Shown in pieces: positions 5,616-12,856 of a stretch of 12,856 nt of DNA (positions are counted from its first letter, which is position 1; the number at the start of each line of letters is the position of its first letter). The stretch is taken from positions 1-12,856 of the forward strand of contig JABXJU010000118.1 of the NCBI GenBank assembly GCA_013375405.1. The letters are read 5' to 3'. Below the pieces are notes generated by a model. It was not told where the DNA came from. It ran no database searches and worked only from the letters and a program-made list of their open reading frames with translations. Source of the DNA: Candidatus Helarchaeota archaeon (GTDB lineage Archaea; Asgardarchaeota; Lokiarchaeia; Helarchaeales; HEL-GB-A). A program made the translations under genes and the position numbers.

Positions 5616-6824
5616 TTGGGATGCACCGTGGAAAAGTTGCGGATTTGTCATATGATTCCAGGATTTTTTCCGATTGCGAAAGGGGGAGCAGAGACGTTCG
5701 CGCTAAATTTATGTAAAAATTTGGTAATAAAAGGACATAAAGTGCAAATAATAACAAGAAATTTAGACTTACAAAGAGAAGAGAATTTGCAAGGGATTAA
5801 AATTTGGAGATTCACAAATATTTTGCCATATAAAATAAAATTTTATGGTTTTGGTCGATTTGTGAAGTCAAAATATTTAAGAATTTTAGTGGCTTTTTTT
5901 GATTTTTTATGCACAATTCCGACCTTATGGAGGTTGCATAGAAAAAATCAATTTCATGTGATACATACCTCATTTATACTTCCATTTGGATTATCGGGCT
6001 TGATAATGAAAAAATTTTTAAGAATACCACTGGTAATCACAGTACATGGCCCAGCTGATTTTTATGAGGTCCCTCGACTATTTAATCCAATTTTACGATT
6101 CATACTTAAGCGGGCTGATACGGTTGTGGCAGTCAGCCTAAAATTAAAGGAAGATCTAATAAATAGACTTGGAAATTTGCAATTGAAAGTAATACGAAAT
6201 GGAATTCCATTAAGACCGTATGAATCTACTGGTAAATCAGTTCAATTAGATAAATATAAGATCGCTACCGATGATTTTATGATTTTAACTGCAGGTCGAC
6301 TTGTTCGAAGAAAGAATCTTGATATATTAATTCGAGCCGTTCCCGCGATATTGGAGAAGATCTCTAATTGTAAAATCATTGTTCTCGGGAGTGGTATTGA
6401 AAAGAATAAATTACAAATGCTAATAAATAGATTGAATTTATCGACATCTATTATTATGCCGGGTTGGGTTTCTGAGGAAGAAAAAGTTCGGTTATTTAAA
6501 AGGGCAGATATTTTTATCCAATTATCTCAATTGGAAGGACTCTCTCTTGCTTTGTTAGAGAGTAAAGCAGCTGGGATTCCAGCTATTGTTATCGGATCAG
6601 GTAGTCCATTCGATCCTGTATCTCATGAGGAAACGGGATTGCTCATTTATCCCCCAATACTCCTTGAAAAAATTGTACATAATATCGAATATTTTTATCA
6701 AAACGTCGTTTTACGACGGAAAATAGGAGAAAATGTAAAAAAGGAAGCTAAAAATTTATTTTCTTTACAAAAAATGGTGGAAAATTATATTAAAATATAT
6801 CAAAAGGTATTGAAGAAAAAATAG
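5616..6824 (+). CDS. GT4-family glycosyltransferase (GT-B fold)
   Basis: Cytoplasmic or membrane-associated transferase moving a sugar from a nucleotide sugar onto a growing glycan. The 402-residue protein has the N-terminal GT4 opening RICHMIPGFFPIAKGGAETFALNL (Gly-rich acceptor loop) and the C-terminal donor domain (ILTAGRLVRRKNLDILIRAVP, then IIMPGWVSEEEKVRLFKRADIF). The EX7E motif is EGLSLALLE (E307 and E315), followed by SKAAGIPAIV. The TTG at 5616 is the longest start; GTG at 5628 (MEKLRICHMIP) matches family openings equally well, and neither has a strong ribosome binding site. Acceptor and donor cannot be told from sequence. It leads the plus-strand glycan set and is followed by 58 bases without a gene. 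Confidence 0.88.
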   Translation: MGCTVEKLRICHMIPGFFPIAKGGAETFALNLCKNLVIKGHKVQIITRNLDLQREENLQGIKIWRFTNILPYKIKFYGFGRFVKSKYLRILVAFFDFLCTIPTLWRLHRKNQFHVIHTSFILPFGLSGLIMKKFLRIPLVITVHGPADFYEVPRLFNPILRFILKRADTVVAVSLKLKEDLINRLGNLQLKVIRNGIPLRPYESTGKSVQLDKYKIATDDFMILTAGRLVRRKNLDILIRAVPAILEKISNCKIIVLGSGIEKNKLQMLINRLNLSTSIIMPGWVSEEEKVRLFKRADIFIQLSQLEGLSLALLESKAAGIPAIVIGSGSPFDPVSHEETGLLIYPPILLEKIVHNIEYFYQNVVLRRKIGENVKKEAKNLFSLQKMVENYIKIYQKVLKKK

Positions 6825-6882
6825 ATAAAAATCATAGAACCAAAAAAAATTTAATAAGCTAACATAAATTTTCCTAATCTTG

Positions 6883-8157
6883 ATGAATATTTTAATAGTA
6901 TCATTTTTTTTTCCTCCGATGGTAGATGGAGCTTCGCTTAGGATGTGGAGGTTATGTAAATCCCTTGAAGATGAATTGAAAATAGAGGTTCTTACAACAA
7001 AAAGTCTTAGAAAAAGCATATTCAGGATCAGAAGGATAGATTCTACACTTCTATCAAAAATTCAACGGATTAAAATCCATAGAATGAGAATCTTTAGACT
7101 TGATTTCTTATATAAGATTATTTCTTGGCTTAAAATTAATCCTAGGTTTATTATTCCGGAATATAGTTTTGGATGGTTAATGCCTTCAATTAAAAAAGGT
7201 AGAAAAATCTTGAAAAATTCAAGATTTGATTACATTCTTGGAGTTTATCCCAATCTAACTTCCATGTTATCATCTTATATATTATCAAAGATTACTAAAA
7301 CCCCTCTTATTATTGATTTACACGATCTTTTTTATGATTGTTATGAAAAGGATTTACCTGCTCCCAAATACAAAAAATTCTATCTAAATCTTGAAAGGAA
7401 AATTTTAAGTCACGCCTCTATGATTTCTGTTATAACTCAACAAGTCAAGAAATTACTTATTATAAAACATCAGCTAACACCGGAAAATATAGTAGTAATA
7501 CCAAATAATGTTGACTTAAATGAATTTAAATCCATAAAAATCAATCAAAAACAGGAATTTGTGATTTCTTATGTAGGAAATCTGACTGATTATCATTTAG
7601 AAGGTATTTTACTACTCATTAATGCAATAAATAAACTAAAGAAAGAAAATAGCGAATTTAATTTAAAATTCCAAATTGTTGGTCCCTTAATTGACAAGAT
7701 AAAGAAAAAAATATCAGAAATTGATGAATATAATTTAATAAAAACTTTTGGTTTTGTTAATAAAAGTAAAAGTAATTCAATAACAATGAATTCTGATATC
7801 CTTTATCTAACCCTTTCCCCCACACATAAATATGCACTTGAGATGCGTAGCACAATCCCTTCTAAACTTTTTGAATATATTAGTTGTGGAAAACCGATTT
7901 TAGCTTACTTACCTAAAGGGTCTGCTCAAAAACTCATAACTGAAAATAATTTAGGTTTTGTGCTCACAGAATATGATATTGATAAGCTTGCAAACTTAAT
8001 TCTTGAATTATACAATAATAGCAGCCTTTACGATAAATTTTCCAAGAATTCTCTGGAATTAGCGAAAAAATATGACGCTAAGATTATTTATAATCTCTTT
8101 TTTAAGAAAATTTTATCTTTAAAGAGTTTTCATAAAGGGAGTTTGAGTGATAATTGA
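6883..8157 (+). CDS. GT4-like glycosyltransferase
   Basis: A second GT-B enzyme of 424 residues. The N-terminus MNILIVSFFFPPMVDGASLRMWRLCKSLE is the usual opening of GT4 proteins, with a Gly-containing loop after the first strand. The Rossmann-like second half shows VISYVGNLTDYHLEG, KFQIVGPLIDKIKKK, then SKLFEYISCGKPILAYLPKGSAQKLI, where an acidic residue precedes the CGKP turn. It lacks a clean EX7E, so it is a divergent member. I use ATG at 6883; a TTG immediately upstream is the only alternative. Very Lys/Ile/Asn-rich and more AT-rich than the ribosomal genes, like the next gene, which fits a variable surface-glycan locus. It overlaps the methyltransferase start by 4 bases. Confidence 0.82.
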   Translation: MNILIVSFFFPPMVDGASLRMWRLCKSLEDELKIEVLTTKSLRKSIFRIRRIDSTLLSKIQRIKIHRMRIFRLDFLYKIISWLKINPRFIIPEYSFGWLMPSIKKGRKILKNSRFDYILGVYPNLTSMLSSYILSKITKTPLIIDLHDLFYDCYEKDLPAPKYKKFYLNLERKILSHASMISVITQQVKKLLIIKHQLTPENIVVIPNNVDLNEFKSIKINQKQEFVISYVGNLTDYHLEGILLLINAINKLKKENSEFNLKFQIVGPLIDKIKKKISEIDEYNLIKTFGFVNKSKSNSITMNSDILYLTLSPTHKYALEMRSTIPSKLFEYISCGKPILAYLPKGSAQKLITENNLGFVLTEYDIDKLANLILELYNNSSLYDKFSKNSLELAKKYDAKIIYNLFFKKILSLKSFHKGSLSDN

Positions 8158-8807
8158 GATATGGAACGTATTATCGCTTTGCAATAATCAAAAAATTAAA
8201 GTTAGATAATTACATCAATCGATCAAGTAAATGGTTAGATCTTGGATGTCATGATGGAACTATCTTACGAGCTATGAAGGCACAACATAAAATTGGTATA
8301 GATATTGAAACAAAAAAACAACAAGACTTTCATATAATAAAGGCAGTTGTGGAGCATTTACCATTTAAAGAAGGTTCTTTTAATATTATTACCGCTTTTG
8401 ATGTTTTAGAACATATAGAAAATGATTTTCAAATGATTAACCAAGTAGAAAATAAATTAACAAAGAATGGATTATTTATTTTCTCAGTTCCACATGATAA
8501 AGAAAAAATTTTTCCAAAATTTCTAAATCGATGGTTAGTATTTTCCAAATGGAAGCATTTAAGAATGGGATATAATCAATATATTTTAAAAAATTTATTT
8601 AAAAGGAATTGGAAATTAAAAATTATTCATTGGAATACAGACTTTTCTAATTTGTTGTATTTTCCACTCCAATTCATTTGGAGAACATTAAGAAAATTTG
8701 CTAAAGGGATCATTAATAAAGTGATTGAAATTGAATTTATTAGAACAAGAAAAAATAGATCAGATCTTGGTCACCTTTTTGTAATTGCAAATAAACAATC
8801 TAAATAA
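8154..8807 (+). CDS. Class I SAM-dependent methyltransferase
   Basis: A 217-residue Methyltransf_11-type enzyme. SAM-binding motif I is WLDLGCHDGTILRAM (D29, G31), followed by an acidic end of strand 2 (GIDIE), a motif II region VEHLPFKEGSFNIITAFDVLEHIEN and motif III-like LTKNGLFIFSVPHD. The C-terminal third is basic and aromatic, perhaps for acceptor or membrane contact. The start is TTG, overlapping the stop of the preceding glycosyltransferase by 4 bases, so the two are translationally coupled. In this setting it probably methylates a sugar or lipid-linked glycan, an inference from neighbours; the fold does not specify the substrate. Confidence 0.85.
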   Translation: MRYGTYYRFAIIKKLKLDNYINRSSKWLDLGCHDGTILRAMKAQHKIGIDIETKKQQDFHIIKAVVEHLPFKEGSFNIITAFDVLEHIENDFQMINQVENKLTKNGLFIFSVPHDKEKIFPKFLNRWLVFSKWKHLRMGYNQYILKNLFKRNWKLKIIHWNTDFSNLLYFPLQFIWRTLRKFAKGIINKVIEIEFIRTRKNRSDLGHLFVIANKQSK

Positions 8808-8828
8808 ATTACTCACGGATGGAAAAAA

Positions 8829-10037
8829 ATGCCGAAATTACTACACATGGGTTGGAGCCTTATGGCATTATCTTTCTTCGTGGTAGTTTTTGCGCTATTT
8901 GGATTTATCATTTATGAGTTCGTGCAGTTTATTATTTTAAATCCACAGTCATTCTTGGATTTCTTTATTTGGCCTTTATCTGTAGGGGGAATCATTGGAA
9001 TAATTGGTGAATTCACATGGATAACCTTTCTAGCTGGTGGGATATTATTAATCGCACATGTTATCAAGAAGATATTAACAACAGAAAAAAGACCAGAAGT
9101 CGTTGGCACATCCAAGATTGACAGGGAGGATGCCCAAGTAATCACTGTAATTCCTGCTTACAATGAAGAAGAAGGAATTGCAGAAGTAATTTCAAAATCT
9201 CTTAAGTATTCTGACCAAGTAATCGTAATAAATGATGGATCAACCGATGAAACTGAAAAAGTAGCCAAAGAATCTAAAGCTATTGTTAAGAGTCATATTG
9301 TCAACAGAGGATTAGGTCTTACGGTACGAGATGGGATCAATGAAGCTATGAAATTAGGTGCCGATATTATTCTAACGATTGATGCAGATGGGCAATATGA
9401 CGCTGATCAAATCCCAGATGTTTTAAAACCTATATTGGACGGAAAAGCAGATTTAGTTTTAGGTTCAAGATTTATGGGGACCATTGCTCACATGCCGAGA
9501 TTAAAAAGACTTGGTAACAAAATAATTACTCTAATTACTCGGAATTTGATGAACTTGGACATCAGCGATGCTCAAACTGGTTTCCGAGCTATTAAACGAG
9601 AAGTGTTTGAACATATAGTTCTTACTTCAGATTATAGTTATACTCAAGAAATGATTATACGGGCCTCAGCGGAAGGATTTCATCTTGTGGATGTTCCAGT
9701 TAATTTTTATGAGCGAAAACATGGAGAATCACGATTAATCCGAAATCCTGCAGAATACAGCTTAAATAGCGCAATGACAATGTTACGAGCATATAGAGAT
9801 TACCGCCCAATGACTTTATTCGGTACGATAGGTGTCTTAATGATGCTTATAGGAACATTAATTGGGCTTTATATTGCTTATGAATTTTTTGTACTAGGTA
9901 CATTTGATACAGGACAACGATTAGTAACTCTCTCAGCACTTATGATGATGTCTGGAATTCAAGTTCTCCTATTTGGCCTTATGGCAGATATGATGTCTCG
10001 ACATTTTGTCAAAACGCGAACTGTATTAAGGAGCTAA
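8829..10037 (+). CDS. Membrane GT2 glycosyltransferase, polyprenyl/dolichol-phosphate sugar synthase type
   Basis: The 402-residue protein has a GT-A domain flanked by membrane helices. The GT2 core runs from about 104 to 290: VITVIPAYNEEEGIAEVI (P109), VIVINDGSTDET, then the metal-binding DADGQ (D185, D187), GSRFMG, and DAQTGFRAI. This matches dolichol-phosphate mannose/glucose synthases (DPM1/AglD-like), which load a sugar on the polyprenyl carrier for N-glycosylation. Two C-terminal helices (about 317-340 and 358-385) are typical of longer family members. The extra N-terminal hydrophobic part (about 10-33 and 52-82) is less usual. ATG start with GGATGG about 6 bases upstream. The next gene's AAGGAG overlaps its last codons. 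Confidence 0.9.
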   Translation: MPKLLHMGWSLMALSFFVVVFALFGFIIYEFVQFIILNPQSFLDFFIWPLSVGGIIGIIGEFTWITFLAGGILLIAHVIKKILTTEKRPEVVGTSKIDREDAQVITVIPAYNEEEGIAEVISKSLKYSDQVIVINDGSTDETEKVAKESKAIVKSHIVNRGLGLTVRDGINEAMKLGADIILTIDADGQYDADQIPDVLKPILDGKADLVLGSRFMGTIAHMPRLKRLGNKIITLITRNLMNLDISDAQTGFRAIKREVFEHIVLTSDYSYTQEMIIRASAEGFHLVDVPVNFYERKHGESRLIRNPAEYSLNSAMTMLRAYRDYRPMTLFGTIGVLMMLIGTLIGLYIAYEFFVLGTFDTGQRLVTLSALMMMSGIQVLLFGLMADMMSRHFVKTRTVLRS

Positions 10038-10043
10038 TTATTC

Positions 10044-11129
10044 ATGGAAATAGCAATCATATTAGGCACTCGACCAGAAATAATTAAGATGGCTCCAATC
10101 ATTCGACATTGTGAGAAAGAGAAGTTGAATTATTCAATCATTCATACTGAGCAGCATTATGATAGTGAATTATCTAATCAATTTTTTAAAGATCTTAAAA
10201 TAAGAAAACCTGACTATTCATTAAATGTTGGTTCGGGATCTCATGGGGCACAAACAGGACAAGCTTTAATTAAAATAGAAGAAGTTCTGATGGAAATTAA
10301 TCCAAGTATTGTATTAGTTCAGGGTGATACAAATACAGCTTTGTCAGGGGCATTAGCTGCCGTTAAACTTCATTTACCTATTGGGCATGTCGAGGCGGGT
10401 CTGCGTTCCTATGATTTACGAATGCCCGAAGAACACAATCGCCGGCTTATCGATCATATGAGTAATTATTTATTTGCGCCGACAAAGGAAACTTTAAAGA
10501 TATTACAAAATGAAAATGTATGGGGAGAGTCCTTTATAACCGGTAATACCGTTATTGATGCATGTATGCAACATTATGCCCTCGCTAAGGAAACTTCTAC
10601 AATTCAAAAATCTTTAAAATTTAAGGATTTTGTTCTTTGTACTGTACATCGAACTGAGAATATAGATGATTCTGAAGTATTACAAGAAATTGTACAGATC
10701 TTAGTCGATTTTCCTGATAATATCATTTTACCCATTCACCCACATACGAAAAATCAGTTAGAATTGAATGAATTAATTCCTAACCTCAAGGGTGATCACA
10801 TCCAAATCATTCCACCAGTGGGTTATTTAGATTTACTTTGGATGTTAAGGGAATGTAAATATGTATTATCAGATTCTGGTGGTATTCAGGAAGAAGCGAC
10901 TGCACCCGTATTTAATAAATTTGTTTTTGTCCTAAGGGAGAAGACGGACAGAAGGGAAGCTGTAGAAAGCGGATTTGCAGTTGTAACGGGGACAGACTCG
11001 AAAAAAGTATTAGAAAAGATAAGATCAATAAGAGAGAAGATTCAAAATTTACCGAAAAGACCGTCACCATATGGAAAAGGTAATGCAGCTCAAAATATTA
11101 TAGAAATAATAAAAAGTAAGTTAAAATAA
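10044..11129 (+). CDS. wecB: UDP-N-acetylglucosamine 2-epimerase (non-hydrolysing)
   Basis: Converts UDP-GlcNAc to UDP-ManNAc. The 361-residue length is typical. Motifs in order: GTRPEIIKMAP at 8-18, QHYD, LVQGDTNTALSGALAA, GHVEAGLRSYDLRMPEEHNRRLIDH, FITGNTVIDA, CTVHRTEN (H202), HPHTKN and SDSGGIQEEA. All core UDP- and catalytic-site motifs are present. One departure: the usual R-P-E near the C-terminus reads R303-R304-E305, in REKTDRREAV. ATG start, 6 bases after the GT2 stop, with AAGGAG 10 bases upstream. Its product is the substrate of the dehydrogenase encoded convergently next door; the two stop regions overlap by 9 bases. Confidence 0.95.
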   Translation: MEIAIILGTRPEIIKMAPIIRHCEKEKLNYSIIHTEQHYDSELSNQFFKDLKIRKPDYSLNVGSGSHGAQTGQALIKIEEVLMEINPSIVLVQGDTNTALSGALAAVKLHLPIGHVEAGLRSYDLRMPEEHNRRLIDHMSNYLFAPTKETLKILQNENVWGESFITGNTVIDACMQHYALAKETSTIQKSLKFKDFVLCTVHRTENIDDSEVLQEIVQILVDFPDNIILPIHPHTKNQLELNELIPNLKGDHIQIIPPVGYLDLLWMLRECKYVLSDSGGIQEEATAPVFNKFVFVLREKTDRREAVESGFAVVTGTDSKKVLEKIRSIREKIQNLPKRPSPYGKGNAAQNIIEIIKSKLK

Positions 11130-12506
11130 AAGTTTTCGACCTACACCCACATAAATTATTCCATCAGGTATTTCTTTTAGATCAAAAATATTTCGTCCAT
11201 CAACTATTATGAGGGGTTTAGCCATAGTATTTTCCAAGTTTTTAATTTTTAACTGCTTAAATTCTTTATGTGCTGTTACAATTATGATACAACCGGAATT
11301 TTTTACTGCTTTTTCAAGAGAATCCACACAATTTGACTCGTTCAGAAAATCTAATCGTGAAATATCGTTTGATTGAATTAAGGGGTCATATATGGACAGG
11401 TTTGCTCCTAGATTAGTTAGAGTTTGAATTATTGGAATTGCAGGAGATATTTGAAAATCATGTACTTCCGGTTTATATGTAACCCCTAATATAGCAATTT
11501 TTGCCTTTTTTACCGATTTCCCAGCTTGGTTCAATGCTTTGAGAGTTAAGTCAATGATGTGTTGGGGCATACGGTCATTTATTTCACGTGCCATACGAAT
11601 TAAGTGTGGAACAAATCCGACCTTTATAGCCTCTTGAATAAGATAATAAGGATTTGCAGGTAAGCATGGACCACCCACTCCCGCGCCTGGATAATGAGGT
11701 TGAAAGTTCCATTTACTTGATGCCGCTTTAATAATCTCCATTATATCGATCCCTAATTTCTCATAAAGAATAGCAAGCTCATTTAATAAGGCGATATTAA
11801 CATCTCGAAAAATATTTTCTGTTAATTTTACGGCACAAGCTGTCTTATCATCACTTACTAGAATTAAATCCGCATCTGTAATATATCGGTAAATCGCTGC
11901 GGCAATTTCAGTAGATTTGGGTGTATAGCCTCCAATTATTCGAGGAATTTTTTTGAAATTCGATAGAATACTTCCTGGATTCGCACGTTCAGGACAAGAA
12001 GCAATTCCATAATCCTTTCCAGCTTGAAATCCTGTATTTTCTTTAATTAGTGGAACCATTAAGTTTTCGATTATTCCTGGAGAGATTGTGCTTTCTACTA
12101 TAATTAAATCATCTTTTTTCAAATATCTCAGACCAGTATTACAAACTTCTATAATTTTGGAATAATCTGGCGTTTTATCTCCTGTTACTGGAGTAGGGAC
12201 ACAAATAATAGAAACATCTACTTTTTTCATTGCATCTTCATAATTAGAAGTAATAAAAAATCGATTTTTTTCCATAGATTGCTTTAATAGATTGTCTAAA
12301 CCCGGTTCATCAATGTGTATTTTTCCATGCTGTATTGCTTCTATGACCGATCCTTGGATATCGACCCCATATACAATAACACCGCAGTCTGCAAAATGGA
12401 CTGCTGTGGGAAGCCCTATTCGTCCCAAGCCAAACACAGCTACTTTTATTTTTCCTTTTTTCAAATGTTGAGATATTTGATCTGGTGGAATATTCATAAT
12501 TGGCAT
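11121..12506 (-). CDS. wecC: UDP-N-acetyl-D-mannosamine 6-dehydrogenase (UDP-glucose/GDP-mannose dehydrogenase family)
   Basis: NAD-dependent four-electron oxidation of UDP-ManNAc to UDP-ManNAcA. The 461-residue protein has the NAD Rossmann motif VAVFGLGRIGLPTA (about 23-36), then YGVDI, CVPTPV, VESTISPG, GIASCPERANPGS, the central helix KLTENIFRDVNIALLNELA, and the catalytic segment GAGVGGPCLPANPYYL with Cys281. The UDP-binding domain follows (AILGVTYKPEVHDFQISPAIPII). The GHCIPVDP-type motif reads GPCLPANP here, so a His is replaced by Pro. ManNAc is preferred as substrate because WecB is adjacent; other UDP-sugars are possible. ATG at 12506, no clear Shine-Dalgarno element. It follows the partial epimerase by 13 bases on the same strand. 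Confidence 0.9.
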   Translation of the reverse strand: MPIMNIPPDQISQHLKKGKIKVAVFGLGRIGLPTAVHFADCGVIVYGVDIQGSVIEAIQHGKIHIDEPGLDNLLKQSMEKNRFFITSNYEDAMKKVDVSIICVPTPVTGDKTPDYSKIIEVCNTGLRYLKKDDLIIVESTISPGIIENLMVPLIKENTGFQAGKDYGIASCPERANPGSILSNFKKIPRIIGGYTPKSTEIAAAIYRYITDADLILVSDDKTACAVKLTENIFRDVNIALLNELAILYEKLGIDIMEIIKAASSKWNFQPHYPGAGVGGPCLPANPYYLIQEAIKVGFVPHLIRMAREINDRMPQHIIDLTLKALNQAGKSVKKAKIAILGVTYKPEVHDFQISPAIPIIQTLTNLGANLSIYDPLIQSNDISRLDFLNESNCVDSLEKAVKNSGCIIIVTAHKEFKQLKIKNLENTMAKPLIIVDGRNIFDLKEIPDGIIYVGVGRKLLF

Positions 12507-12519
12507 TTTAATCAGACCG

Positions 12520-12856
12520 TTATTGTTGAAACCATTTAATCGTTTTAATTAAACCATTATGTAAATCAAATTTTGGATTAAAATCAAGTAAGTCTTTCGC
12601 GCGTGTGATATCAGCGCGGCTATGTAAAACATCTCCGGGGCGAGGGGATTGAAATAAAATTTCAAGATGGGTTTTATCACACAATTCCAAGATTTTTTGT
12701 GTTAATTCTATTATCGTTGTTTGGGAACCAAATCCAATGTTAAATACTTGCCCTACAGCGCTTTTCTTTGTTGCAGCAAGAAAATTAGCTTCCACCACGT
12801 CTTGAACATATGTAAAGTCGCGCGTCTGCATTCCATCGCCGAAAATAATAGGAGAT
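12520..12856 (-). CDS. NAD-dependent sugar-nucleotide epimerase/dehydratase, 5' end outside the window
   Basis: Extended short-chain dehydrogenase (GalE/RmlB superfamily). Only the C-terminal 112 residues or so are visible, reading through the right edge. They show SPIIFGDGMQTRDFTYVQDVVEA, the hallmark end-of-fold segment, then NIGFGSQTTIIELTQKIL and the terminal SRADITRAKDLLDFNPKFDLHNGLIKTIKWF. The ATG at 12831 is an internal Met (within GDGMQTRDF), not the start. The catalytic YxxxK and the NAD-binding domain lie off-window, so the exact substrate (for example UDP-Glc/UDP-GlcNAc 4-epimerase) cannot be given. It heads the minus-strand unit with wecC. Confidence 0.85.
   Translation of the reverse strand, partial: SPIIFGDGMQTRDFTYVQDVVEANFLAATKKSAVGQVFNIGFGSQTTIIELTQKILELCDKTHLEILFQSPRPGDVLHSRADITRAKDLLDFNPKFDLHNGLIKTIKWFQQ

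Noticed and set aside
12520..12831. A complete 103-residue epimerase-like protein starting at ATG 12831
   Set aside because: The frame stays open to the window edge and upstream residues SPIIFGDG belong to the same conserved motif, so the Met is internal and the gene is cut by the window.
1..12856. tRNA or rRNA genes, CRISPR arrays, insertion sequences
   Set aside because: I looked for regularly spaced repeats, transposase motifs and tRNA-like folds by eye and saw none. A covariance-model search would be needed to exclude small RNAs.

Overview
The window reads as archaeal chromosomal DNA, AT-rich (G+C looks near one third). The left 4.8 kb is a minus-strand ribosomal protein run of archaeal/eukaryotic type. 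It contains eS4 (S4e), an extended uS17 with a Cys/His N-terminus, and the RNase P protein Rnp1/Pop4 between uL29 and uS17, none of which fits a bacterial operon. uL14 and uS3 wording gives me a weak impression of an Asgard-type or similar deep archaeal lineage, which I could not test.

Layout. In transcription order (right to left), 4847 to 64 encodes uS19, uL22, uS3, uL29, Rnp1, uS17, uL14, uL24, eS4 and uL5. The run starts at uS19: uL3, uL4, uL23 and uL2, which usually precede it, are absent, as is the SUI1/aIF1 gene often found near uL29. Upstream on the same strand, with its own hairpin/U-tract terminator, is a small two-helix membrane protein (5097-5423). A 192-base divergent spacer follows. 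A plus-strand surface-glycan set comes next: two GT4-type glycosyltransferases, a SAM methyltransferase, a membrane GT2 polyprenyl-phosphate glycosyltransferase, and WecB (UDP-GlcNAc 2-epimerase). Converging from the right on the minus strand are WecC (UDP-ManNAc 6-dehydrogenase) and a partial sugar-nucleotide epimerase cut by the window edge. WecB and WecC catalyse consecutive steps, UDP-GlcNAc to UDP-ManNAc to UDP-ManNAcA, so the right half likely builds an acidic surface or N-linked glycan.

Main discovery. The uS3 gene is interrupted. Its N-terminal 29 codons and its remainder are separated by exactly 32 bases (3812-3843) that shift the frame and add a stop. Removing them restores a continuous 206-residue uS3 across the conserved AGY-GG junction. 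The RNA around the two boundaries folds into a bulge-helix-bulge (BHB): a perfect 4-bp CAGG/CCUG central helix, two 3-nt bulges with the frame-restoring cuts after the second nucleotide of each, and an 8-bp UUUUAAAA intron stem. This is the substrate of the archaeal tRNA-splicing endonuclease, so I call it a tiny protein-coding BHB intron in a core ribosomal protein gene. The same gene also seems to begin with CTG, 7 nt after a perfect AGGAGG.

A second structured site, two mutually exclusive hairpins in the 143-156 base spacer between uS17 and uL14, is a candidate attenuator or processing element.
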